From a bacterium (lineage in GTDB: Bacteria > Hydrothermota > Tepidihabitantia > B3-TA06): a stretch of 47,518 bases of DNA. The stretch spans positions 1 to 47,518 of the forward strand of contig JAAYVC010000028.1 in assembly GCA_012517375.1 (NCBI GenBank), written 5' to 3'. Shown here one piece after another: positions 40,057 to 47,518 of the stretch. A program made the position numbers and the translations under genes. The notes beneath the pieces were generated by a model. That model worked only from the letters and a program-made list of their open reading frames with translations. It was not told the origin of the DNA and searched no databases. Positions within the stretch are counted from its first letter, which is position 1; each line of letters starts with the position of its first letter.

Positions 40057-40350
40057 ATGCAATACTACGTCTACATCATGACCAATAACTACCGCAATGT
40101 TTTCTATACAGGAGTGACTAATAATCTTATCCGTAGAGTCTATGAACACAAGGAAAAACTCGTGGAAGGCTTCACTAAAAAATACAAACTCGATAGGCTC
40201 GTCTACTTTGAAATCTTTTCCGATCCGAAATCGGCGATTGAAAGAGAAAAGCAGATAAAGGCTGGGACGCGGCGAAGGAAGATAGAATTGGTGGAATTCG
40301 CTAACCCAACATGGCGGGATTTGTGGAATGAGGTCAGTGCAACAAAGTAG
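40057..40350 (+). CDS. Small GIY-YIG domain protein (putative nuclease)
   Basis: The 97-aa product is a single GIY-YIG domain: YYVYIMTNNY (Y-V-Y form), then FYTGVTNNLIRRVYEHK with the catalytic Arg, and IEREKQIKAGTRRRKIELVE with the metal-binding Glu. Such short proteins (UvrC-N/UPF0213-like) occur alone in many genomes; DNA cleavage is inferred from fold. It begins 33 nt after a palindrome-ended repeat and is followed by more repeat sequence, so it may belong to a mobile unit. Confidence 0.8.
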   Translation: MQYYVYIMTNNYRNVFYTGVTNNLIRRVYEHKEKLVEGFTKKYKLDRLVYFEIFSDPKSAIEREKQIKAGTRRRKIELVEFANPTWRDLWNEVSATK

Positions 40351-40379
40351 TTCCTCCGATTACGGAAGCGACTTCCGTG

Positions 40380-40442
40380 TATGCGGCTTCCAGCCGCTAC
40401 CTCTAACTCATAATATTTTGCCGAAGCTACAGCTTCGACCCA
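40380..40442. repeat. Repeat-rich intergenic segment with small hairpins
   Basis: GCGGCTTCCAGCCGCT at about 40384 matches the element at about 39995 and resembles GGCTTCCAGCCGCTAC at about 220. GAAGCT and AGCTTC form a hairpin at about 40423-40436. The stretch to 40640 carries CGGCCCTTCGGGTGTCGGCC-type stem-loops and nothing coding. Confidence 0.4.
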
Positions 40443-40640
40443 TGCCATCCCTGGTGGCTTGATCCCTCCGACCGGCCCTTCGGGTGTCGGCCACCTCCCT
40501 TAATAAAGGAGACAAGGCAATAGTCTGGTTCTATTATGATAGCAGAAGAAAGTTAATGGCCCCACTTATGAAGGGGGGTAGTCGAAGACCGGCGGGATCA
40601 GGAGTCTGAAGGATTTCTCCAAGCCTGATCGCAAACCATC

Positions 40641-40850
40641 AATCCTGACTAATCATCTCAGAAATTTTCTGCCCCGCAAACGAACTCTTGAAACAAGGCT
40701 TAGTTCCTTCAATATCGACTTCAATCGATCTGCCGAAGCTGTAGGCTTCGAGCCGAATGCATGCGCTACCAGCGCTACTTCGGCCAATGCCGCTTCCAGC
40801 GGCTATTTGTCCATCTTTTGACCAGCTTTTGACCATGATTCCTGACCGCA
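40641..40850. repeat. Mosaic intergenic repeat region, copy 2
   Basis: Blocks at 40641-40668, 40806-40830 and 40831-40850 match blocks at 40-67, 98-122 and 250-269. Between them CGAAGC-TGTAG-GCTTCG (about 40733) repeats an element also seen near 209. No gene is called between 40351 and 41006. Confidence 0.6.
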
Positions 40851-40967
40851 TTCCTTTAATCCTGAGCGTATTGTCAGACTCAAACTGGACCGCGTTTTGT
40901 CAAACCTGACCTGGTTTTGTGTCAATAATTTTGCTAAAGGTAACACGAATAATCGCGATGAGTCATA

Positions 40968-40996
40968 TTGACAAACGGCAATTAATGTGCTAAACT
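40968..40996 (+). promoter_or_regulatory. Promoter for Clp ATPase gene
   Basis: TTGACA at 40968-40973, a 17-nt spacer and TAAACT at 40991-40996. The ATG at 41007 is 10 nt beyond the -10 with no Shine-Dalgarno, so the leader would be about 4 nt. Confidence 0.65.
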
Positions 40997-41006
40997 ATTT
41001 ACTAAC

Positions 41007-43397
41007 ATGAGATTAGATAAATTTACCCAAAGGGCGCAGGAAGCGCTGTCACTTGCCCAGGAGTCGCTGTCGCGATTCCAGCACACCGAGTTTGATACTC
41101 AACATCTTTTATATGGACTGCTTACGCAAGCAGAGGGCGTTGTCCCGCAGCTGTTTTCAGAAATGGGCATAGCCTCGGAGCATTTTATCGAGCGGCTTGA
41201 ACGAGAGCTGGACAGGCTTCCAAAAGTGCTTGGGGCTGCGGGTGGTACCGAACAAGTATATCTCTCACCGCGACTTAAGCGTGTGCTGGACAGAGCTTCA
41301 CAGGAGGCTTTGCGTCTGAAGGATGAATACATTGGTACCGAACATCTTTTTTTAGCACTTACTGAAGAAAGAGAAGGCTTATCGGCTAAGCTACTTTCCG
41401 ACTTCGGCATAACTACCGAAAAAGTATACAAAGCCCTCCAGAAGATCAGGGGTAGTCAGCGAGTGGATTCCCCTGATGCTGAGAATCACTATCAGTCGCT
41501 GAAAAAATACACCCGTGATCTTACAGCGCTTGCGAAAGAAGGCAAGCTTGATCCGGTGATAGGCAGGGATGACGAAATAAGGCGCGTGATTGAGATTCTT
41601 TCGCGCCGTACAAAGAATAACCCTGCGCTTATCGGCGAACCAGGGGTTGGCAAAACAGCTATTGTGGAAGGTCTTGCACAAAAAATCGTCTCCGGCGACG
41701 TGCCTGAAGTTCTGCGAAACTCAAAGGTTCTTGCGCTTGATATGGGTCAGCTTGTTGCGGGAACAAAGTTCAGAGGTGAATTCGAAGAAAGACTCAAGGC
41801 TGTTCTTGCCGAATTGAAGCTTAACCGTGTAAACATCATTCTTTTTATAGACGAGATGCATACGATTGTCGGTGCAGGTGCAGCGGAAGGAGCGCTCGAC
41901 GCTTCAAATCTTCTTAAGCCTGCTCTTTCCAGGGGCGAGATTCAGTGTGTTGGCGCCACTACCCTTAAGGAATATCGGGAGAATATAGAAAAAGACGGAG
42001 CTCTTGAGCGTCGTTTTCAACCTGTATATGTCGACGAACCGACAATAGAGGAGACCATAGAAATCCTCAAACGGCTCGCCGACCGGTACGAAGCTCATCA
42101 CGGAGTTGCTATCTCCGAAGCGGCCCTTGAAGCGGCAGCGCGGCTTTCGGCACGATACATTACCGGTCGTCATCTTCCGGACAAGGCGATAGATTTGATA
42201 GATGAGACTGCCGCACATCTCAAACTCGAAAAGTTCTCGCTTCCTTCGGCAATTCGTGATAAGGAGCGCAGTCTTGCTGAGTTGACACGCGAGGGGCAGG
42301 AGGCTGTAAGAATTCAGGATTATGCTCGCGCTGCCAAGCTCAAGAAGGAGGCTGATAGGATACAGGAGGAATATATTCGGGAAAGAGACGCCTACTTCAA
42401 AGATAAGGGAATTGAGGATACACTTGAGGCGAAGCATATTGCAGAGACCATCTCTCGCTGGACAGGAATACCAGTAGCAAGCATGCTGGAGGGAGAAAGA
42501 GACAAGCTTTTAAATATGGAATCACGGATTCACGAACGCCTTATTAATCAAGATGAGGCAGTTAATCTGGTCTCCGACGCCGTAAGACGCGGAAGGTCAG
42601 GGCTAGCTGATCCCGATAAACCGACCGCTTCTTTTTTGTTCCTCGGGCCGACAGGAGTAGGTAAAACGGAGCTTGCCAGAAGTCTTGCGTGGTTTTTGTT
42701 TGACGACGAGGCAGCCCTTCTCAGAATTGATATGAGCGAGTATTCCGAGAAACACTCGGTCGCACGTTTCGTTGGGGCGCCTCCCGGGTACGTCGGCTAC
42801 GAAGAAGGCGGGCAGTTGACTGAGGCCGTGCGTCGAAGGCCCTATCAGGTTATACTACTCGATGAGATAGAGAAGGCGCACCCCTCCGTATTCAATATCC
42901 TCCTTCAGCTCCTTGATGACGGTCGGCTTACCGACGGGCAAGGCCGGACTGTTGACTTCAAAAGCACGGTCGTAATAATGACCTCAAACATTGCGTCGCA
43001 AGAGATAATCGATTCAGGCGGGGCTCTAAGCAAGGAAGAACTTGATCATCATCTTTCCTCAAATTTCAGACCGGAATTTCTGAACAGGATAGACGAGGTC
43101 ATTGTATTTAAACCTCTTTCTATTGAACACATGCGCCGGATAGTCGAACTCCAGCTTTCGCGGCTTTCTCAACGACTATTGGGACAAAATATAAGGATTG
43201 AGGTTGCAGATGAGGTTAAAGAACTTCTTTCAAGGGAAGGTTTCGATCCTCGTTTCGGGGCAAGGCCACTGAAGAGAGCGATTGAGAAACTGGTTGCAAA
43301 TCCTCTTTCCAGGCTTATTATTAGTGAAACACAAGGCGCGGTTTACAAAATAGAATTGTCAGACGGAAAGCTTGTTTTTGAAAAAGAGGAGAAATGA
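41007..43397 (+). CDS. Clp/Hsp100 AAA+ ATPase (ClpB-like core, short ClpC-type middle domain)
   Basis: A 796-aa chaperone-type unfoldase. N domain with two repeats (1-150), NBD1 with Walker [10 protein letters not shown] near 210 and Walker B FIDEMH, a short middle domain with a UVR-like [14 protein letters not shown], then NBD2 with [10 protein letters not shown] near 547 and [14 protein letters not shown]2 reads like ClpB, but the middle domain is ClpC length, about 50 residues, not the 120 of ClpB. The ClpP-binding tripeptide loop ([VI]GF) expected between MTSN and [11 protein letters not shown] is missing. A disaggregase role is inferred. Confidence 0.88.
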   Translation: MRLDKFTQRAQEALSLAQESLSRFQHTEFDTQHLLYGLLTQAEGVVPQLFSEMGIASEHFIERLERELDRLPKVLGAAGGTEQVYLSPRLKRVLDRASQEALRLKDEYIGTEHLFLALTEEREGLSAKLLSDFGITTEKVYKALQKIRGSQRVDSPDAENHYQSLKKYTRDLTALAKEGKLDPVIGRDDEIRRVIEILSRRTKNNPALIGEPGVGKTAIVEGLAQKIVSGDVPEVLRNSKVLALDMGQLVAGTKFRGEFEERLKAVLAELKLNRVNIILFIDEMHTIVGAGAAEGALDASNLLKPALSRGEIQCVGATTLKEYRENIEKDGALERRFQPVYVDEPTIEETIEILKRLADRYEAHHGVAISEAALEAAARLSARYITGRHLPDKAIDLIDETAAHLKLEKFSLPSAIRDKERSLAELTREGQEAVRIQDYARAAKLKKEADRIQEEYIRERDAYFKDKGIEDTLEAKHIAETISRWTGIPVASMLEGERDKLLNMESRIHERLINQDEAVNLVSDAVRRGRSGLADPDKPTASFLFLGPTGVGKTELARSLAWFLFDDEAALLRIDMSEYSEKHSVARFVGAPPGYVGYEEGGQLTEAVRRRPYQVILLDEIEKAHPSVFNILLQLLDDGRLTDGQGRTVDFKSTVVIMTSNIASQEIIDSGGALSKEELDHHLSSNFRPEFLNRIDEVIVFKPLSIEHMRRIVELQLSRLSQRLLGQNIRIEVADEVKELLSREGFDPRFGARPLKRAIEKLVANPLSRLIISETQGAVYKIELSDGKLVFEKEEK

Positions 43398-44347
43398 AAT
43401 TTCCTAAAGAGAAACTGATTCTCTTTTCGCTCCGAGCGGAGTTTGTTGACTTAGAAGGTGTATTGCATATCGCCAAGAGAGACAGAGCGTATAAGCGTTC
43501 CTTCTACATAACAATCGATTACCCGGATGCTTTCGATATTCTCCTGATACAGCGCGGAGAGCTTTCAAAAATCTTACGAACGGCAAACAACAGACCTACA
43601 GCAGAAGTCAGTCTTAAGGACGTTGAAGAGAAGATTAAACACACAGAGTCGTCCATAGTGAATATCGCATTTGTGGACGATCAGCTTTTGGCAATGATCT
43701 CATCAGGGCTTAAGGACGAACAGGTAGTGCGCGAAGTCGATGGAAAATCCGTTCCTCCTGCGAATCTTTTGAGGGATCTTTCCGTCCAGCATTTCTCGGG
43801 GATACTGGTAGTGACTCGACGGAGCGAAAAATCATATGCATTGATGAATGAAGGCGAGATTACTTTGGTTTACCTTGCCTCTGGCGGCAAGACCCGCGAT
43901 GAATTCATCCGTTACGTTAATGAAGGAGCGGCAGAATTAACGATTAAAATGCTGCGTCAGATTCCTGAGGAAGCCGCGTATGCTACATCAGCACAAATTG
44001 AGCTTCTTATTACATCGGCAAACAGGGTTCTTGAAGAGTTTTCAGCGATTCTTGGCAGGAATATTGTTAAAAAGATTGCAGAGATTTCACTCAAGGGGAT
44101 AGCGAAAGAATACGGCTTTTTTAACGAAGTCTCAATCTCAGATGAAGCTAAAATATCGGCGGAACCAAAAGTAGACACTGATACCCTTGTTAGGGGTTTT
44201 GCAGGATTCTTTAATATGCTGGCAGAGTCCCTTTCGACCATCTCCGGGGGTAGGCACATTACTGTTTTCCGCAAGGCGCTGCAAGATTACCGCTTTGCAT
44301 TGAACAATCTCAAATTTTTCGAATTTATCAAAGAACAAATCTTTTGA
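43394..44347 (+). CDS. Hypothetical protein between clp and rsmI (DUF4388-like segment)
   Basis: A 317-aa protein, no signal or membrane helix. The middle part, around VQHFSGILVVTRRSEKSYAL, then GEITLVYLASGG, resembles DUF4388 domains found in bacterial signalling proteins, a weak match by eye. The C-terminal third is helical. ATGA overlap with the Clp gene and TTGA overlap with rsmI place it in their operon. Confidence 0.5.
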   Translation: MKFPKEKLILFSLRAEFVDLEGVLHIAKRDRAYKRSFYITIDYPDAFDILLIQRGELSKILRTANNRPTAEVSLKDVEEKIKHTESSIVNIAFVDDQLLAMISSGLKDEQVVREVDGKSVPPANLLRDLSVQHFSGILVVTRRSEKSYALMNEGEITLVYLASGGKTRDEFIRYVNEGAAELTIKMLRQIPEEAAYATSAQIELLITSANRVLEEFSAILGRNIVKKIAEISLKGIAKEYGFFNEVSISDEAKISAEPKVDTDTLVRGFAGFFNMLAESLSTISGGRHITVFRKALQDYRFALNNLKFFEFIKEQIF

Positions 44348-45030
44348 TCACACGCGGCAAATTATACGTGGTAAGCACACCTATAGGAAATCTCAAAGAC
44401 ATCAGCCTGAGGGCTATAGAGACTCTTAAATCCGTCAATGCCGTAATCTGCGAAGATACTCGCCATTCGATGGGTCTTATTGCGCACTACGACATTCACA
44501 AACCCTTGATTTCGTTCAATGACTTAAACAAGGAGTCAAGAACCCCGCAGCTTTTGGCTAGACTCAATCGCGGCGAAACTCTTGCATTAATCTCGGATGC
44601 AGGCACTCCTGGAATTTCAGATCCAGGTTTCTACCTTGTCAGAGCTGCGGTATCCCAGGGAATCCCTGTAACTCCTGTTCCGGGCGCTTCTGCAATGCTC
44701 TCTGCTCTTGTCGTTTCCGGTCTGCCTACAGATAGGTTTCTTTTCATAGGATTTCTGCCTAAACGCTCCGGCAGAAGGCAAAAAGAAATTAAATCATTCA
44801 AGGAAGAAAGAGGGACAATAATCATCTACGAAACCGCGAGAAGACTCTCTGAAACACTTATAGACCTTCTAACATGCCTTGGTCCAGAAAGAAAGATAGT
44901 CCTTGCCAGAGAGATGACAAAGATGTTTGAGGAAGTGACCAGGTTCGAGCTTGGCGAATTCGAGGATACAATCAAAGGGATTACGTTAAAAGGAGAATTT
45001 GTTGTCCTGGTATCAGGTAATACAAGATAA
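44344..45030 (+). CDS. rsmI: 16S rRNA (cytidine-1402-2'-O)-methyltransferase
   Basis: RsmI (228 aa) adds the 2'-O-methyl group of 16S rRNA C1402. It shows the tetrapyrrole-methylase fold: LYVVSTPIGNLKDISLRA at the start, CEDTRHS, LALISDAGTPGISDPG, VTPVPGASAMLSALVVSGL and a C-terminal KGEFVVLVSG. The TTG start at 44344 overlaps the upstream stop as TTGA. The end overlaps the phosphatidyltransferase gene by 32 nt. Confidence 0.95.
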   Translation: MITRGKLYVVSTPIGNLKDISLRAIETLKSVNAVICEDTRHSMGLIAHYDIHKPLISFNDLNKESRTPQLLARLNRGETLALISDAGTPGISDPGFYLVRAAVSQGIPVTPVPGASAMLSALVVSGLPTDRFLFIGFLPKRSGRRQKEIKSFKEERGTIIIYETARRLSETLIDLLTCLGPERKIVLAREMTKMFEEVTRFELGEFEDTIKGITLKGEFVVLVSGNTR

Positions 45031-45598
45031 GGTATATAAGACTTTTCGCCGGCTTGTTTCACCTCTTGTTAATTTCTTTGCGAAAAGAGGAACACCCCCA
45101 TGGGCTATATCCTTGATGGGTATGCTTTTGACTCTTCTCTCATTCATCCTCATGTACAGAGGATGGATGAGGGTAGCAGGAGGATTTGTGCTTTTTGCCG
45201 CTCTCTGGGATACTCTTGATGGAGAGGTTGCCCGCCTGCAGGGAAGCGAATCAAAAAAAGGCGCCTTTCTTGATTCAGTGCTGGATAGATTCTCGGAGTT
45301 TACAGTTTTCCTGGGGTTTTTTTTGTTTTTGAATCTCTCAAGACTGGATAAGGTGTTCCTTTTTGCACTCCTTTTTTCGAGTCTGGCGGTCAGTTACATT
45401 CGAGCAAGAGCTGAGGGCATTGGAATAGAATGCAAGGTCGGGATTTTCGACCGGCCGTTGAGAGTAACAATACTTGGAATTGCTCTTGTGATTATTCCCG
45501 ATTACATGGAGTGGGTATTAAGGTTATTGCTTGTGGGCACATCATTTACAGCAGTTCACAGGTTTGTATATGTCCTTACGAGAAAAAAAGTTAGCTGA
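44999..45598 (+). CDS. CDP-alcohol phosphatidyltransferase
   Basis: The 199-aa membrane enzyme moves a phosphatidyl group from CDP-diacylglycerol to an alcohol in phospholipid synthesis. The family motif D-G-x2-A-R-x8-G-x3-D-x3-D is complete (D74, G75, A78, R79, G88, D92, D96), with about six helices. Bacterial PgsA and inositol-phosphate synthases both fit; VSPLVNFFAKRGTPPWAISL is compatible with either. Two TTG starts, 44999 and 45002, follow AAAGGAG; the second has better spacing. Confidence 0.88.
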   Translation: MLSWYQVIQDKVYKTFRRLVSPLVNFFAKRGTPPWAISLMGMLLTLLSFILMYRGWMRVAGGFVLFAALWDTLDGEVARLQGSESKKGAFLDSVLDRFSEFTVFLGFFLFLNLSRLDKVFLFALLFSSLAVSYIRARAEGIGIECKVGIFDRPLRVTILGIALVIIPDYMEWVLRLLLVGTSFTAVHRFVYVLTRKKVS

Positions 45599-46883
45599 AA
45601 GGATTCTTCTTGTCGCCGTAGCAATGGGCAACCGCGAACGCTGGGAGGCAATAGATAATCTCGAAGAGCTTGCAGCTTTAACTGTTACGGCAGGCGGAGA
45701 GGTCATAGAGAAGATTCTGCAAATCAGAGACAAACCTGATTCGAGAACGTTCGTTGGCAAGGGAAAACTTCAATATATAAAAGCGATTGCAGTACAGCTC
45801 AAGATCGATCTTGTTATTTTTGATAATGCACTAACGCCCGTGCAGCTTCGCGTGATCGAGGAGGAACTCGGACGAAGGACAATAGACAGGACGGCGCTTA
45901 TACTTGATATCTTTGCCCTTCACGCTCAAAGCGCTGAAGCGAAGACACAGGTCGAACTCGCTCAACTCGAATACAACTATACTAAACTGATAGGCTGGGG
46001 TCGCGAGATGTCCAGATTAGGAGGCAGGTCTGGAGCATTGGGAGGAAGAGCCGTAGGTATAGGCACTCGCGGTCCAGGAGAAACGAAGCTTGAGAGCGAC
46101 AGAAGACGAATCAAGGAACGAATAACCCGCCTGAAACGCGAACTAATAAGCATAGAAAAAGAGCGAAGCGTTCAACGCAGACGCAGAAAGCGTCTGCTTA
46201 GAATAGCTATGGCAGGATATACAAATGCCGGGAAGTCTACCCTTCTTAACGCTCTTGCTGGAGATTCGACTCCAGTATCCTCTATGCTTTTTTCAACGCT
46301 TGATTCGGCGACACGCTCCTTCGAGTTGCTGGAAAACGTGCATGTTGTTCTTACTGATACCGTAGGCTTCATTAAAAACCTTCCAGCGCAGCTTGTTGCG
46401 AGCTTCAGGGCGACTTTGAGTGAGATTGCCGAGGCCGATATCATACTGCACGTGGTAGATGCAAGCGATCGCAAGATGACAGAAAAGATTGATGTTGTTG
46501 AACAGCACCTTGAGGAGTTGGGAGCTACTTATGCACTTAAAATAATGGTATTCAATAAAAGTGATTTGTTTTTTGACGAACAGGTAAAAGAAAAATATTC
46601 GAGGAAGTACGAGAATTCGGTTTTCGTTTCTGCTCTTAAAAAAGAAGGGTTAGACATTTTAAAAGAAAGAATTAAGGAGTTGTCTGCTGGGGTTTTTCTT
46701 GAAGTAAAGGTAACTATCCCGCATTCGTTACCGCAATGGGAAAACAGATTCTATGAAGCGGGAGATGTCGTAAAGAGGTTGGAAATGGAAGATAGCGTGA
46801 CCTTGATCGTAAGGGGTTACCGCTCTCTCTTATCTTCTTTGGAGAAGGAATTCAGCTGCTTTCTACGAGACGCTGGCACTTGA
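45570..46883 (+). CDS. hflX: GTPase HflX
   Basis: HflX (437 aa) binds the 50S subunit and splits stalled ribosomes. N-terminal domain with TFVGKGKLQYI and the Gly-rich segment GGRSGALGGRAVGIGTRGPG, coiled coil, then the G domain: G1 GYTNAGKST, G3 DTVGFIKNLP, G4 NKSD, and the switch SMLFSTLDSATR. ATG 45570 (MSLREKKLAERILLVAV) is chosen over the open frame to 45531. It overlaps the phosphatidyltransferase gene by 29 nt and the convergent DksA-like gene by 32 nt. Confidence 0.95.
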   Translation: MSLREKKLAERILLVAVAMGNRERWEAIDNLEELAALTVTAGGEVIEKILQIRDKPDSRTFVGKGKLQYIKAIAVQLKIDLVIFDNALTPVQLRVIEEELGRRTIDRTALILDIFALHAQSAEAKTQVELAQLEYNYTKLIGWGREMSRLGGRSGALGGRAVGIGTRGPGETKLESDRRRIKERITRLKRELISIEKERSVQRRRRKRLLRIAMAGYTNAGKSTLLNALAGDSTPVSSMLFSTLDSATRSFELLENVHVVLTDTVGFIKNLPAQLVASFRATLSEIAEADIILHVVDASDRKMTEKIDVVEQHLEELGATYALKIMVFNKSDLFFDEQVKEKYSRKYENSVFVSALKKEGLDILKERIKELSAGVFLEVKVTIPHSLPQWENRFYEAGDVVKRLEMEDSVTLIVRGYRSLLSSLEKEFSCFLRDAGT

Positions 46884-47220
46884 TGCAGTGCATAGCGTAG
46901 GGTAGATAATCCAGTCTGTCCTTTTCTATTTTTTCTCCGCATCTTGTGCATACACCGAATGTGCCGTCGTGAATGCGCTTCAGAGCAAGGTCGATTGCTT
47001 TAAGTATCTGCGTTTGTTCCGAAGTCAAGCTAGCTTTTAATTCTCTTCTGTACGTCTCGCCGGACTGATCTGCCATGTGAAAAGCAAAACTCGAAAGATC
47101 TCCTGAAGCTTCCTTTGCCAATTCTTCCAGGGCTTTTTCTTCTACTCCTATTTCTCTTAAGAGTCTTATCTTTTCCTCGAGAAGTCTTCGGGCGAATTTT
47201 TGAAGATCACGTTTATTCAT
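46852..47220 (-). CDS. DksA/TraR-type zinc-finger protein
   Basis: The 122-aa product has an N-terminal helical coiled coil and a C4 zinc finger in C-T-R-C-x17-C-I-K-C near the end, with GTFGVCTRCGEKIEKDRL, the family signature. DksA binds RNA polymerase and helps ppGpp act on rRNA promoters; this short protein may do so or belong to the general DksA/TraR group. It overlaps the ileS 3' end by 8 nt and converges with hflX, sharing 32 nt. Confidence 0.88.
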   Translation of the reverse strand: MNKRDLQKFARRLLEEKIRLLREIGVEEKALEELAKEASGDLSSFAFHMADQSGETYRRELKASLTSEQTQILKAIDLALKRIHDGTFGVCTRCGEKIEKDRLDYLPYAMHCIKCQRLVESS

Positions 47221-47518
47221 CTGTTACCGCCTCGTAGCATTTATCGCACAACCCCGGATGATCAGGGTGCGTTCCTGTGGTTTCAGACCAAAGCCAGCAG
47301 CGCACGCACTTGCTTCCAGAAGGTTTTTCTGCAACAATAGCAAGCTCCGCGCTCTTGGCATCGGAAGCAATCTTATTCCACTCCTCAAGGATTACCTCCG
47401 AAACGATAAATAATTCTGCCAGTTGATTTGAATATTTTTTTAACAAATCATTCTGCTGCGGACTCTTTGAAGCAATGCGGATGCAGGCGTCGATGGATGC
47501 CCGCAACCTGCCTGCTGA
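47213..47518 (-). CDS. ileS: Isoleucine--tRNA ligase, C-terminal part (partial)
   Basis: The last 101 residues of IleRS are present; the gene continues beyond the window's right edge. RASIDACIRIA and ELFIVSEVI match the C-terminal helical region. The closing zinc finger is complete: C-V-R-C-W-L-W near the middle and H-P-G-L-C-D-K-C-Y-E-A-V near the end, with the C-x2-C-x-W form typical of IleRS (and absent from LeuRS or ValRS). An internal ATG at 47506 is not the start. Confidence 0.9.
   Translation of the reverse strand, partial: SAGRLRASIDACIRIASKSPQQNDLLKKYSNQLAELFIVSEVILEEWNKIASDAKSAELAIVAEKPSGSKCVRCWLWSETTGTHPDHPGLCDKCYEAVTDE

Noticed and set aside
41904-42437. 177-codon minus-strand frame inside the Clp gene
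   Set aside because: It is a shadow of the strongly conserved AAA+ coding strand.

Overview
The window reads as one contiguous piece of chromosome from an uncultured bacterium with a Gram-negative-type envelope. Evidence for the envelope is several lipobox signal peptides, BamD-like TPR proteins and a PorV-like beta-barrel protein. Base composition is mid-40s % GC by eye. The TPR lipoprotein with the motif CAYFNTYYNA, the DUF4175-like giant protein and the PorV/TPR fusion are typical of FCB-group and neighbouring candidate phyla (WOR-3/TA06-like). That placement is an inference and is not proven here.

Layout. 1-482: non-coding, repeat-rich, ending in a strong promoter. 483-7103 (+): tRNA-Leu, rnc, a PrsW-type protease, an MgtC-like protein, a diguanylate cyclase, a PorV/TPR protein and thrS. 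7107-9409 (+): infC (apparently with an AUU start), rpmI, rplT, pheS, with no pheT after it. 9445-13693 (+): a TPR lipoprotein, then pyrK-pyrD-pyrF-pyrE with overlapping ends. 13710-22573 (-): a nine-gene block behind one near-consensus promoter, holding a small hypothetical gene, a DUF4175-like giant membrane protein, TPR proteins, a DivIVA-like protein, purine nucleoside phosphorylase, nadD and a Lys-rich protein. 22974-26892 (+): membrane and secreted proteins, an acyltransferase-like membrane protein and an MBL-fold hydrolase.

The outstanding region is 26931-37914. A strong promoter leads into 23 tandem, co-oriented genes for small (about 115-130 aa) STAS/SpoIIAA-like domain proteins (one split in two), followed by an RsbR-type stressosome STAS protein. 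Two more copies with their own promoters follow. All 25 share an Asp at the end of a central strand (xDxS), an Arg in the following helix (absent only from the split copy), a basic residue in a later helix (P-x-x-R-M) and a C-terminal F-F-K-T-E-E-E-A-L-x-W-L-K-like signature. In many copies the codons for W-L-K-G-E-K also form the Shine-Dalgarno of the next gene, and the genes join by ATGA/GTGA overlaps. Each gene is therefore a self-contained cassette. The linked RsbR-like gene suggests a partner-switching or stressosome-related signalling system with a greatly expanded set of single-domain adaptors. I know of no described system of this form.

37915-41006 holds a secreted protein, an AT-rich orphan, a small GIY-YIG protein and several palindromic dispersed repeats, some also present at 1-300. 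41007-47518 returns to housekeeping genes: a Clp ATPase, a hypothetical protein, rsmI, a CDP-alcohol phosphatidyltransferase, hflX, a DksA/TraR protein and the 3' end of ileS.

Expression signals are unusually readable. Twelve TTGAC-type promoters were found by eye. Six lie so close to a start codon that the transcripts should be leaderless or nearly so, and rnc begins 2 nt after the tRNA-Leu 3' end.
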